The notes under the pieces: model-generated
What the model was told of the DNA's origin: nothing
Database searches by the model: none
What the model saw: only the letters and a program-made list of their open reading frames with translations
Shown: positions 1-11,328 of the stretch, one piece after another
Position numbering within the stretch: position 1 is the first letter of the stretch
Layout of the letters: every line of letters begins with the position of its first letter
Source of the DNA: Telmatactis stephensoni
Taxonomy: Eukaryota > Cnidaria > Anthozoa > Actiniaria > Isophelliidae
DNA length: 64,000 nucleotides
Assembly: GCA_029948255.1 (NCBI GenBank)
Contig: JALIZF010001499.1
Location: 186,001-250,000 of the forward strand
Direction of reading: 5' to 3'
Translations under genes and position numbers: made by a program

Positions 1-262
1 TGCATTAGCCAATCAGAATTCAGGAAATTATCTAGCCATATAATAAATGTATCTTATATATATTGGCTACATATTGGTTGGTAAATGTCGGTAAGGTCGC
101 GCGTGGTATCAATTTCGCGCCAAAGTTCATCACATCCGGTGCAGAATCTATTATAAATAATCGTATAAGTCCCAGAGGGTACAGAACACGATTTTTGGCG
201 CTGCTGACATAACGAGAGAAAAATCCGGATGCACCGCAAACTAGTTATTCTTTAGTACTTAC

Positions 263-3200
263 CGTAGACTTGAGTCTGTCTGATGTCCATTGTTGCATCA
301 AATCTCCAATATTCACCACTATTGTTCCCTTGATGGGCGTGGCTGGTTCAAACTTATTATTCTCCTGATTATAAACCTGGATAATAAAATATTTAACAAA
401 AAGATTTCAATTCTCGGTGCGTCTGCATTCTAATAGATGCAAAGATGACGTAAAAATGTGATGAGAACAAAAAAGTATACGTCACGAGACGAAATCGAGT
501 CAAATATGTTGCTCGCTTCAGACTCGCTTCGTGTTTGTATTTTTACATACAGCATATTTGTTTGCCCCATGAGTGGACTGGTAACCACACGGCCAATTCC
601 ATAATCCTGCACGACCAGAGTATTAGCAAAGTCATGTATTGGAAAAACCTAAACTTGGTTTAGTTAAACTAGTTTAGTTGGTGTGAATAGGGCAATAGAG
701 GTGTTTATTGTCTAGAGGTTTCATGACAGCAAAATGTATGAGGACTTGCTAAGACTAAGGGAACTTTACGTAGTAGTACCAGGGAACATCAACAGGTGAC
801 TGAAACACTAATGTTATCACCTGTTACCAAGCTCCTTTGGGCCACTTGCAAACGCTCAAAGTTATAATTTTGGCATTCGCTACAAGCTTTGTGTTATTTT
901 GTTTTTGTTTATAACAGCTTATTGGATAACAATAAAAAACATATACAATAATAACATAACGAAAGATAATTACGTATAAGTCAGTACACCTTTTTCAAGT
1001 TTGTTCATACCGCTGTAAAATTAGACAATTAGAAAATTAGACCCTGCACTGGCGCAGGGTTAGCCTCGGTAAATTATTCGGAAATACCATAGTGAGAAAA
1101 GCAAAGCATTTTGACATAGAACAACACAGAAATTAGTTTTAATTCTACGGGTCTTTATTGCATGAAAAGGAGGCTAACCCTGCATAAATGAGCCATTTGT
1201 AAAGGAGGCCAGCGGACTCTATCAAATGGAAACTGGACTATTGTTAAACCCAAAGAGGGAGGTACGAACGGGGCTGTAGTCCCAGACGAAGGTACTAACC
1301 TATACCCTACTTCTTCTACCCGCCACAAGTCCTTCAAAATAACATGCAGGAGCGTGTTCTATTTAATTTACCCAGACATGAGAGGCAGCAGGTTAAGCTC
1401 TCCTTTGGCCCGTTTCTCGAACGACCCGATAACTCTACGTGCTCTTCGGATTAATCCGATAAAATGTTCAGGTGTTTCGCAAAGCGCGCGCTATTTTCAA
1501 TTGCTATAATGTTACAGACAAGTTTATTGGTGCTTGCGCACTCCCGTAATCTTTACCGCAACTTATCGGACCCTTAAAGTTAACATTTCGTTCAGAAATC
1601 GGTCCCAAGTATTACTAAAACTAGGTAAATATATATACTTATTATTTAGGAAAATACCTAGAATAATTTACCTCCAGTCCACCCACATCATCTTGTATTA
1701 CAAATGTGATGCTTCCAAAATCAGTGTGTTCTCCACAACGTATTTGACCAGGTTTGACATCGATTCCAGCTACTTTTGGGTAGTGCATAAACGTAAGTTG
1801 TGTACACCCTTTACCAGTACCCATACCCTTGTGAGCCTCTAAGAACACGTCCGGGTCCTAAGAAATTAAAAATGGCTATGTTTTGAATGATCTTTGCTTG
1901 AACGCTAGTTCTTCTATAACAATAGCGACCTTAAGCACCCAAAAACAACGATCAGACGTCATGCGTACGTTCTATTTCATGCTCACACCGTTATCGTCGA
2001 AATAACTAGAACGCGAGAAAGCCTCATCTGACGTTCTAGTGAAAACGCGAACCTCAACGATGAAGGCGCGCGCATGAAAAAGAACCTACGCGTGACGTCC
2101 GTATTGTCGTTGTTTTTGTTGCTTAATGTTTCTAATAGAGTAGATTTCGTATGACTGTGAAAACGGCAACGCGCGTACACGGCTCGTTTACGACAGGCCT
2201 AGGATTTCGAATGTTTTTTCTCCAAATGTTTTTATAGACATCATGGCACTGACACGGTCACGGCACGGCGCGATACGTCTCACACTCTAACGAAGTCTAC
2301 ACTATGGTCTGCTGTAGGAACGTCGACGTACTGGTGACGTATCAGATTGATTTGCCATGACTACTTGTTATATTTACATCACATTTCGTAATGAAAAACG
2401 AAATCGCTATAAGGGTCTGATATTTGGCCCAATAGTCCACGAGAGCAGTTCCCAACAGTAGTGTTGCAGAACATGGCTGCATGCATTACTGTTATCCAGA
2501 GAATTGTTCAATAGGACGTTTCGATTCTCGAAAAAGTTTCGGTAGTTTCAGATGCTAAGCTACGGTCGATCTGTAACTTCATTTTATGACGCAGGTTGTA
2601 ACATATTATATAAAGTTATGATTAACCCCCCTCCATCCCCCCCACACATCGAAATAGGCCACGTTCGAGATATCAAGACTCCTAGCATGATAGCGAGGCT
2701 CACAGGAGTAAACTGCCGAAATAACTACCTAGCAGAAAGAGAATAAGTGTATACGATATTGGAAATTATTTAGAAATTAGTAGAAATTTGATTTCTGACC
2801 TAAAATCACAAATAATGTGTCACTGGATCGAAAGGTCATTAATTAATAATTAGAGTAAAAAGCGACACATTATTCGTGATTTTAGGTCAGAAAACTAGTT
2901 TCTACTAATTTCTAAATAATTTTCAATATCGTATACACTTATTCTCTTTCTGCTAGGTGGTTATTTTGGCCGTTTACTCCTGTGAGCCTCGCTATTATGC
3001 TAGGAATCTTGATATCTCGAACGTGGCCTATTGCTGTTACCAAGTTTAGTCCAATAGCCACCGCTGACAATACTCTAAAGCCAAGATCTTGAAGCCTTCC
3101 ATAGAACGAATGAATACTTGACTTAAAGTTTGGAACCACAGCATCATCAGGCCACGTCTGTAATGAAATAAAGCTTCATAAGGCTATCCGTTCGATAAAT

Positions 3201-6093
3201 CCTTGGCCAGTGAAATTTTATTGGATAACGCCGATCTTTTTCAGGGGCGGATTTAGGGGAGGGGCGCAGGGGGTGCACCCCCCCCCCCCCCCCTTGAAAC
3301 GACTTTAAGTCCTTTTTTTTTCAATATGTTTCCAAAATATCCTCTCGGCAGTTTCTTATTTATATGATGGTACACCCACTCCCGAAGACGGTGCACACCC
3401 TCCTGAAGATAATCCTGGATCCGCCCCTGTTTTGATATAGTGGATTATCCAATGAATAGCACTATCCACTCTTCGTGTATTTGCAACAGGATCCCAGTCT
3501 ATATGAATATACTATTGAATTGAATTTAGGAAATGATCAATAAGGACTTAAATAATGGATGCTATATGCTGTATTTGGTCATATTGTGGACCCATCGAAA
3601 ATAATGATCCTTTGAAGCCCGAACGCGCGCGCGTGCGTGTGTGTGAAGTTTGGGAGGGGAGGAGGGACTTCATTCTTTACTTGCCTGTGAAGCTCCGTCC
3701 AGAACCTTTTTACAGCGAAAATCGTTGCATCACGACCTCCAACGTCGGTAAGAGTTTTGGTCTTTTCTGATTCGTCAATCATTCTTGGGGGCGGGGCTGA
3801 CATGAACTCGTTCAGTGATTGATTGATTGATTTGAAAGAAGCTCCGCCTCCAAACTGATTGACGGCTCAGAAAAACCCAAATCAAAACAAAATTTGTAAT
3901 TTGCTGGTCGCGATGCAACGATTTTGGCTGTAATGCTGGAATTAGGAGGCATAGAAAAGGGTTGAGGTTTCACGAGTTGAGCAACGGAAACTGGAAAATG
4001 GTACCATTTTCTTTAAAAGGTAATGACAGGGATACCTTTCTCTCAAATCGTGGACCCCCGCGTACAACTTGGTTGAGTATCCCCTTCACCCCCGATTCAG
4101 TCAAAAGATAACACTCTCTTTCGGTTTTCTTACAAAGTCGTCGCTTTCTAACATTGTAATGGAAAATGATTCCTTAAGGTCTTCTGGTCGATCGGGATTT
4201 AGTCTGAAAAACAGAAAGAAAAGCAGAAAAACGTTCCATCTAAAATTAAAAACTCTCCGACCAAGAAGGACCAGGAAGTGAAAAGCCGGATATTACAGTA
4301 GAACCCGCTTACTCGAACTCCCAGGGAAAGTTAAATATTGTTTGAGATAGCGAGGGTTCGTGATAACCGATAGGAACTGACTTGAGAAAAACTCAAAGAA
4401 AATGGGTTTGTGTTCGAGGTATAGCGAAGTTTTCGAGTTAACCAGGTTCGAATCGGTGCAATTGTATTACCAATGCACTCCTGTCAAACACTTGAATTAC
4501 CTAGATCCTTCGTTTTCAGACCATCCATTCTGACAAGCACTACTTATGTTTCTCTTGTAATGACTTTTGACATCTGTGCTCTGATTGAAAAATAGGTTCG
4601 TTGTTTGTGTAACACAATTGATCTACAAGAAAACAAAATTATTAAGCAATAGTTAGTTACCTTTGCTAAACACTTACAAATGGCGAATCCTGATTCTGAG
4701 AAAACCACATGTACACAACTACTCGGCGATTAAACATAGGACTCTTCCGGGCCCTAAAATCGCCCCAAATCGCCCCAAATCGCCTAAAATCGCCTAAAAT
4801 CGCCTTAGGTTTTGAGCGTCTTTGGGGATAATTGCTCTGGCCCGAAGGGCCCAGAGCTGAGGACTGCAAACCGATCGTTTGGAAGGTGAGAAAATGATTT
4901 TCCCTTTACTACGCACCCTCGTGAAAAAACGTGATAAGACGAAGGCATTCGAAGACGTACGAAGTAGTATCGGCACATCTGCGCCTATTGTCCGGAAAAT
5001 CGAAATGTCTCCGATCGCGAACTGCCGCGATCACTACCGATTTCGTTTTTCCATATGTCATCGGGCATAATTCGGAAAACAGGCACATGTTCGATGTGAT
5101 CTCAGCTCCTTTCAGGCAAACGCCAGAAATACAGTGCGTGATGACAATGCTAGGCCGTTGTACCCGTTCATCAGCTCTGAAGATGTTGATTGACATAGTT
5201 AATTAGCAACTTAATTTCCTTCAATATATAAGCTTAATTTCCATACCAATGATAAAGTAATTTATAGCTAAGAAAGGCAAGTTGTTTTCTGCATATATTG
5301 TGCTCAACTGAACATTGTCTGCAAAAGCTGTCTTAGAACTTTTTGTTTAATATGTGACATCTTTTCGTGACGCCATGCACTTGTGTGACTATATTCACGT
5401 CGAACAATTTGTCAAATTTACTTCTGAGATTTGTCGCCCACTCTCTGTGCAATTCGCTTCTAAGCTTAACTAGCTTTATGGGCAAGCTTTTTAGATTAAA
5501 TTTAGAAATTAGTAATCAGTACCGTCAGTACCGGGAATCAGTAGTAGACAAGCGATCGCCGAAAATGGCCATCATTGAACAAAAAAGCGTTTTGCCCATT
5601 GCAGTTTACTAACGCATTTGTTTATAATGATATTCTTGTTCTCGGTTACCTCTCAAAATTGTTTTCATGTATACCAAAAATTCACTGTGACTGTGACCGA
5701 CGACATTAACAATGAGAATATTTAATTTGACCGTTGATTTGTTTATCAGTGTCACGCAACTGCAAATACATATCCTTGTGCCTCAAGTCAATAAAATACC
5801 TTAGCATAAGTATATCAAATAGAATCGCCTAAGATCGCCTACGATCGACCAAAATTACGGCGATTTTAGGGCCCGGAGTAGGCCTAAACATCCGTCGAGA
5901 CCAACAAGTATGAAATGACACTCACATCATCCAAAGGGATTCCATGGTTTTTTAAGTACACAAATCCCACTTTACTAAAAGCAGAGGAAATCTCTTTGGC
6001 CAAATGTTGTACTGCATCGCTATTCAGGTCTGGTCTTTGTTCGTGAGCGATGCTCAACGCATCAAAATCTACGATTGGAATGTGGCTTGCCAT
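263..6093 (-). CDS. 2-oxoglutarate/Fe(II) dioxygenase, isopenicillin-N-synthase-like (3' exon off window)
   Basis: Six exons join in phase on the minus strand: 6093-5926, 4622-4501, 4203-4134, 3157-3041, 1857-1672 and 376-263, all with GT donors and AG acceptors. They give about 259 residues. The start is the ATG at 6093, beginning MASHIPIVDFDAL, the usual DIOX_N opening. Exon 1 ends in KNHGIPLDD, exon 2 contains FFNQSTDVKSHYKRN and NGWSENEGS, exon 3 starts LNPDRPED, and exon 5 carries HTDFGSIT, the HxD half of the iron site. Exon 6 holds GTIVVNIGDLMQQWTSD and ends in LKST, where the family continues with the distal iron histidine. That last exon should lie left of position 1. The family couples oxidation of a small molecule to 2-oxoglutarate decarboxylation in the cytosol; the substrate is unknown. 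No frame break is seen. Introns hold several mobile elements. Confidence 0.85.
377..1671. other. Intron 5 of the 2OGD gene
   Basis: This stretch separates exons 5 and 6. It has no coding signal that I can support. Around 1035-1065 and 1160-1185 the segments GCAGGGTTAGCC and GGCTAACCCTGC form a short inverted repeat about 120 bp apart. Short minus-strand open frames here do not match the dioxygenase family. Confidence 0.5.
2653..3032. repeat. Long foldback (inverted repeat) in 2OGD intron 4
   Basis: Arms of about 169 bp (2653-2821 and 2864-3032) are near-perfect reverse complements with a spacer of about 42 bp. Both arms carry CTCACAGGAGTAAAC or its complement and a GTATACGATATTG motif. The right arm ends 7 bp from the splice donor of exon 4 (GT at 3040-3039 on the minus strand). 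It is probably a foldback or MITE-like element; no target-site duplication was resolved. Confidence 0.8.
3242..3429. mobile_element. hAT-like MITE in 2OGD intron 3
   Basis: A 188-bp element begins CAGGGGCGGATTTA and ends GGATCCGCCCCTG, a terminal inverted repeat typical of non-autonomous hAT elements. It contains a run of Cs near 3280. A clear 8-bp target duplication is not visible. Confidence 0.55.
4738..5884. mobile_element. Non-autonomous DNA transposon in 2OGD intron 1 (CGGGCCCTAAAATCGCC ends)
   Basis: The paralogous intron at about 9385-9395 is an empty site, so the boundaries can be read. The insertion is flanked by TAAACAT (4731-4737 and 5885-5891), a 7-bp and possibly 8-bp target duplication. 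Its ends share TCCGGGCCCTAAAATCGCC as inverted repeats, with extra AAATCGCC tandem units on the left. The interior (about 4830-5830) recurs in inverted orientation at 54967-55879. The short open frames inside show no recognisable domain. Confidence 0.75.
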
Positions 6094-6099
6094 GTCCAA

Positions 6100-7500
6100 A
6101 ACCTTCCTTAAGGGCGACCCCTGAAATTAGACTAGACGTACTTGGTGCGCTCACTCGTGTCCAGATGGAAACGAGCCAAATATGACAAATAGCTGCCAAA
6201 TAAAGGCGTTTAGATAGGCTACCTTTGACAGCGTTTGTCCTACGGTTTCCATTTACAGCCAACTCTCACCGTACGGATCGGATACCACATTTTTACGGAC
6301 AGAAGCTAAATCCTCACAGCTCACGGTGTTATCGATTTTAAGAGGTTGTAGCAGATCGCTCACACAAATTTGTTTGTTCTGGAGAAACTGGAAGCCTTTT
6401 TTTCCATTAGGAGTCAGCTCCAAGTGACAATGAAGCGAATTGATGCGTTTTTTCGTAAGCATGGCCAGAAATCACGGACATCGTTTTTGAATCAATTAAA
6501 CTACAAGCCGTTCAGTAGAAGTGAAAATGGAAACATAAACATTTCATCTATTTCCTTCAAATTTAGTATGTGTTATGAATAACAACTATAGTTTGTGAAT
6601 CCATCTGGACAAATAATGTCCGATTTAGAGATATGACGCTTTTAATATGTGTCCGGATGTGTATTTTCGCAATTTGGCATTGAGAACGCCAATTTCCCAT
6701 ATATTCTATTTCTAATTTACGAAAATACAAATATCAAAATCATCATATCTCTAAATCGTATCGAAAGCGTGAACGTTATTTGCCCAGATGGATTCACAAA
6801 ATATGGTTGTTATACATATCACATACTAAATTTGAAGCAAATAGATGAATGTTTATGTTTCCATTTTCACTTCTAAAACGCTCCACGCTGAGTGTTTTTT
6901 GGTTGATTTGCATGTGTTCATTGAAGCATCAAAGGTAAATTCATATGTGCACTGAACGGCTTGTAGTTTAATTAATTCAAAAACGATGTCTGTAATTTCT
7001 GGTTTAGTAAATTTTTCTTGAAAATCGCTACATACATTAGCTTTGAATCGAAGGCTACAGGAAACCAAACTGCTAAGGTCTGGGAATCCCTGTGGATATT
7101 ATAAGTCCACTAACTTTTCTTTTTACCGCAGTGTGTTCCCTTTTACACTTTGTTTCACGAGCTAATGAAAACCACTTTAATTATACTATTAAAGCATAAA
7201 GTTGTACTAAATAGAAATAATATATAAATAGTATTAGTAATTGCAGTTTTCTTTTCTTTAAATGGTATCATTTTGCATTATTTAGTTGGTATAGGTATGC
7301 TTTTCATTGAATGCATACTTATAAGATAAGATGTAAACCTAGAAATTTTAGCTTTTTCATTCTAAAATAAAACGTGAATCAAACACAATGACAGACAAAT
7401 GTCAAAATACCGGCCTACAACTAAAGTTAAGTAATGAAGTAATGTAAATTTTGTATTCATCTGACATATCGTCTCTTCTTACCACACTAGGTTGTCTATA
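6100..7500. repeat. Shared upstream region of 2OGD/NLR, copy B
   Basis: Outside the foldback at 6463-7003 this region is closely similar to 9600-11320 and to parts of 29251-32850. Shared landmarks are AAGCTAAATCCTCACAGCTC, AGGCTACAGGAAACCAA and the ACCACACTAGGTTG box near 7483. Here the RFX-like X-box seen in the other copies has decayed, and the NLR gene that follows the other two copies is absent. Confidence 0.75.
6463..7003. mobile_element. Foldback/MITE in the 2OGD upstream region
   Basis: Ends CCAGAAATCACGGACATCG and its near-complement CGATGTCTGTAATTTCTGG define an approximately 540-bp insertion absent from both paralogous copies (compare about 10020 and 31030). The arms of about 130 bp include CAATTAAACTACAAGCCGTT. 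No coding capacity is seen. Confidence 0.7.
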
Positions 7501-7507
7501 AACTATT

Positions 7508-7795
7508 TCTTTTACTCCACACAACAACAGGTTTAGGATAACCACTTGCAGAACATCGTAAGATAGCAGACTGCCCTTCATTAACCGGTCAAACGAGGAG
7601 GTGAAATCAGTACTGATGGAGATGTTAAGGAAGGACCAGGATCTCCTTTGAGTCCAGGCATACCTCGAGGACCGAGGCCTCCATTCTTTCCAGGATCGCC
7701 TTTAAATCCACGAGGTCCACGTTTTCCTCTTCGTCCCTTTTGTCCTCGATTCCCTTTCTGTCCTTTATCTCCTGGCTCTCCTTTTTGCTGTGTTT
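7508..7795 (-). pseudogene. Collagen/Ig fragment of the FReD gene
   Basis: The minus strand encodes about 19 Gly-X-Y triplets (from QKGEPGDKG to GLKGDPGP) followed by SLTSPSVLISPPRL. This closely matches residues 160-228 of the gene at 58566-60657. The fragment then continues into the first Ig cysteine region near 7550-7510, where the frame is degraded. It is joined directly to a duplicated 2OGD-intron segment at about 7795. At the two sites where the full gene has Asp and Ala in place of glycine, this copy keeps glycine (GFKGDP and RGMPG). It is either an exon relic or a duplicated scrap; no complete gene surrounds it. Confidence 0.7.
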
Positions 7796-8274
7796 GGTCA
7801 TATTGTCGATCCATCGAAAGTAATGATCCTTTGAAGCCCGAACGCGCGCGCGCGCGTGTGTCAAGTTTGGGAGAAGAGAAGGGACTTCATTCTTTACTTG
7901 ACTGTGAAGCTCCGTCCAGAACCTTTTTAATGCTGGAATTATATGAAAGGGGTCCTTTTTAGCGCTGGGGGTATAGAAAAGGGTTGAGATTTCACGATTT
8001 GAGCAACGAAAACTGGAAAATGGTACCATTTTCTTTAAAAGGTAATAAAAGGGATACCTCTCTCTAATCGTGGACCCCGTGTACAACTTGGTTGAGTATC
8101 CCCCCCCCCCCCCCCTCCAACCCCCGATTTTCCAAAGATAACACTCTCTTTCAGTTTTCTTACAAAGTCGTCGCTTTCTAACATTGTAATGGAAAATGAT
8201 TCCTGTAGGTCTTCTGGTCGATCGGGATTTAGTCTGAAAAACAGAAAGAAAAGCAGAAAAACGTTCCATCTATA

Positions 8275-8887
8275 ATCATATACATACAAAAATTTAAGCA
8301 TTCTGATTGGCTGAGAGCATCTCAGTATATTTTAAATTGGTTGATAGTGTGCTTATTTTGAAATTTTAAATGCTTATTTTGAAATTTTGCAATTGAGTGC
8401 TTATTTTGAAACTGATTATGATTGGTTGGTTGTAGCAATTGAATGGTTTTTCACCATCACCACCAACAACAACTAAAATGGCGGATCGTTTTACATAGTG
8501 CAACGAGGTTTTAATTGAATTTTTCAGAAGTAATGCTAAAAATAAAAACACAACATTAAGCACTGCGAATTGGCTTCGCGTATGGAATGCCTGGGCTGAA
8601 GAGAAAGGCCACAACAACAAGAAGATAGAGGAATACGAGCCCAAGGAACTGAACAATCTACTTGCAGTTTTACGCTACCCGTCACAAAATGTTTGTATGC
8701 ATATGATTAATAACTAATCATATGATTTTTTTGTGTGCAATTTAGAATAAATTAGTACGAGTAAAATTTTCAGTGTTTACAAATTGCACTCACCTACGGC
8801 TCGTGCAATTTTTTGTTAAACACCGAAAACTTTACTCGTCCTAATTTAGTCTAAATTGCACTCAAAATCATGTGATTACGTATACAA
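8275..8887. mobile_element. Insertion in truncated 2OGD copy, with palindrome
   Basis: Comparison with about 4248 in the other 2OGD copy shows an insertion of about 610 bp. Its right half (8706-8878) is a palindrome containing GTACGAGTAAAATTTTC and its near-complement. It also carries the Crypton-like fragment listed separately. The exact ends are uncertain by a few bases. Confidence 0.6.
8478..8690 (+). pseudogene. Crypton/KIAA1958-like tyrosine-recombinase N-terminal fragment
   Basis: The plus frame from the ATG at 8478 meets a TAG after six codons and then stays open through LSTANWLRVWNAWAEEKG and IEEYEPKELNNLLA. That pattern (NWLxVWxxWAxE followed by IExYxPxELNxLL) is one I know from the N-terminal part of Crypton-derived, KIAA1958/ZMYM-type tyrosine-recombinase-like proteins. 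The catalytic domain is absent. The family assignment is from recognition, not a search. Confidence 0.5.
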
Positions 8888-10343
8888 ATCAAAAACTCTC
8901 CGACCAAGAAGGACCAGGAAGTGAAAAGCCGGATATTACAGTACTCACTTACTCGAACTCCCATGGAAAGGAAAAGTAAAATACTGTTTGAGATAGCTAT
9001 AGCGAGGGTTTGTGATAACCGATAGTAACTGACTTGAGAAAAACCGCAAAGAAAATAGGTTTGTGTTCGAGGTATATATAGCGAAGTTTTCGAGTTAACC
9101 AGGTTCGATTCGGTGCAATTGTATAACCAATGCACTCCTGTCAAACACTTTAATTACCTAAATCCTTCGTTTTCAGACCATCCATTCTGACAAGCACTAC
9201 TTATGTTTCTCTTGTAATGACTTTTGACATCTGTGCTCTGATCAAAAAATAGACTCGTTGTTTGTGTAACGCAATTGATCTACAAGAAAACAAAATTATT
9301 AAGCAAATAAGTTGGTTACTTTGCTAAACACTAACAAATGGCGAACCATGATTCAAAGAAAACCACACAACTACTTGGCGATTAAACATCCGTCGAGACC
9401 AACAGGCATGAAATGACACTCACAACATCCAAAGGAATTCCATGGTTTTTCAAGTACACAAATCCTACTTTACTAAAAGCAGAGAAAATCTCTTTGGCCA
9501 AATGTTGTACTGCATCGCTATTCAGGTCTGGTCTTTGTTCGTGAGCGATGCTCAACGCATCAAAATCTACGATTGGAATGTGGCTTGCCATGTCCAAAAC
9601 CTTCCTTAAGGGCGACCCCTGAAATTAGACTAGACGCACTTGGTGCGCTCACTCGTGTCCAGATGGAAACGAGCCAAATATGACAAATAGCTGTCTAATA
9701 AAGGCGTTTAGATAGGCTACCTTTGACAGCGTTTGTCCAACGGTTTCCATTTACAGCCAACTCTCACCTTGTGAGAAGCCTGTGTAGTTGGCAGTATAGG
9801 ACAGCTATGCAGGCTATTATGGAAAATCCACTAAAACGTACGGATGCCACACTTTTACGGACAGAAGCTAAATCCTCACAGCTCACGGTGTTATCGATTT
9901 TAAGAGGTTGTAGCAGATTCAGATTGCTCACACAAATTTGTTCGTTCTGGAGAAATTGGAAGCCTTTTTTCCATTAGGACTCAGCTCCAAGCGACAGTGC
10001 ATTGAATTGATGCGCTTTTTCGTAAGATAAATCAGTTCTTGAAAATCGCTACATACATAGCTTTGAATCGAAGGCTACAGGAAACCAAATTGCTAAGGTC
10101 TGGGAATCCCTGTGGATATTATTAGTCCACTAACTTTTCTTTTTATCGCAGTGTGTTCCCTTTTCTTTGTTTCACGAGCTAATGAAAACCACTTTAATTA
10201 TACTATTAAAGCATAAAGTTGTACTAAATAGAAATAATATATAAATAGTATATAATCCTTTGCAGTTTTCGTTTCTTTAAATGGTGTCATTTTGCATTAT
10301 TTAGTTGGTATAGGTATGCTTTTCATTGAATGCATACTTATAA

Positions 10344-11130
10344 GGGACCGTTCATTTTTTTATCAGGGAGGTGGGGGGGGGGGGGGGGGGGGGCGGGGCG
10401 GTGGAATTCCAGCAGGAGTCCATACAAGAAAAACTAGCCCCCCCTCTATAAGCCTGATTTTTTTTAATGACCCCCCCTCTCCCCCCAAAAAAATTCCACC
10501 GCTCTCCTCCCTCCCTGATAAAAAATGAATGATCCCTAAAAGGATATCAAAAGTTTGTTGCAGTTGTATAAATGTTAGCAATCCATGTACTTTCATGTCA
10601 GATTATTTCGTACAGGCCCGTAGGCTGCATTCTGAATGGGGATTCGTTTCGGAATCAGGGTGGATCAATTTTCTGTAAAGAATAAAGCTCTTGCTCTTCT
10701 GAGAGCAAGCAGAACATTTTCAGAAACCATTTACAATAACGACATTATGCGAGCGCGAAGCGCGAGCCGCTCGTCAAAGTAAGGCATGAAATTAAAGTAA
10801 CTCAAAAGTACTACATTTCTGATTCAGTAAATGAGTAGTTAGCACATATAACTAGTTTCGGATTTTGTAATATGAGTACATTTTAATTTGCGAGCGCGAA
10901 GCGCGAGCTGCTTAGCGATAGGCAGTAAAGTAGTAACTCAGAAATGTTCTATTCTGTTTCCCTTACTTAAAAATAACTGATAAAAGCTCATTGGTATGAT
11001 GTTTTTGAATGGCCCCCCTTTTGACATTGATTCTTCTACATGTGGCCCCCCCTCTATAGGCCTGATTTTTTTGAATGGCCCCCCCATATTTCCACCACCC
11101 CCCTCTCCCTGATAAAAAGTGAATGGTCCC
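10344..11130. mobile_element. Harbinger-like MITE upstream of NLR copy 1
   Basis: The ends are GGGACCGTTCATTTTTTTATC and, inverted, GATAAAAAGTGAATGGTCCC. TAA flanks both sides (10341-10343 and 11131-11133), and the paralogous empty site near 7320 reads CTTATAAGATAAG. GGG-starting ends with a 3-bp TWA-type duplication fit PIF/Harbinger. The interior holds a long G run at 10373-10393 and two copies of GCGAGCGCGAAGCGCGAG. No transposase is encoded. Confidence 0.75.
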
Positions 11131-11292
11131 TAAGATAAGATATAAACCTAGAAATTTTAGCTTTTACATTTTAAAGCGTGAATCAAACACAATGACAGAT
11201 AAATGTCAAAATACCGGCTACATCTAAAGTTAAGTAATGAAGTAATGTAAATTTTGTATTCATCTGACCTATCGTCTCTTCTTACCACACTA

Positions 11293-11306
11293 GGTTGCAT
11301 AGCAAC
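11293..11306. promoter_or_regulatory. Degenerate RFX-like X-box, NLR copy 1
   Basis: GGTTGCATAGCAAC differs by one base from the X-box-like GGTTGCCTAGCAAC in front of NLR copy 2. The Helitron-like insertion at 11329-12670 has moved it about 1.4 kb away from the NLR start. Confidence 0.4.
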
Positions 11307-11328
11307 TGCTCGAAATATTTACCTAGTC

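Larger units (their letters stand above)
8164..9591 (-). pseudogene. Truncated 2OGD duplicate (exons 1-3 only)
   Basis: Exon 1 (9591-9424), exon 2 (9279-9158) and exon 3 (8233-8164) match the first three exons of the complete gene in sequence and phase. They include MASHIPIVDFDAL, FFDQSTDVKSHYKRN and LNPDRPEDLQESF. Exon 1 ends LDV instead of LDD, with its GTGAGT donor kept. No counterpart of exons 4-6, and so no HxD iron motif, follows. The downstream sequence runs into the collagen fragment at 7795. The exons have no frame break, so the copy looks recently truncated rather than old. A chimeric transcript is possible but unsupported. Confidence 0.75.

Noticed and set aside
430..612. Minus-strand frame beginning MQDYGIGRVVTSPL, considered as a 2OGD exon
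   Set aside because: It does not match the dioxygenase family, and exons 5 and 6 already join in phase without it.
4669..4712. Possible 18-bp microexon NQDSPF in 2OGD intron 1
   Set aside because: Splice signals are lost in the paralogue, and exon 1 joins exon 2 in phase without it.
7625..8269. 214-codon minus-strand frame
   Set aside because: It runs across the junction between the collagen fragment, in the wrong frame, and the duplicated 2OGD intron and exon 3; no single gene explains it.
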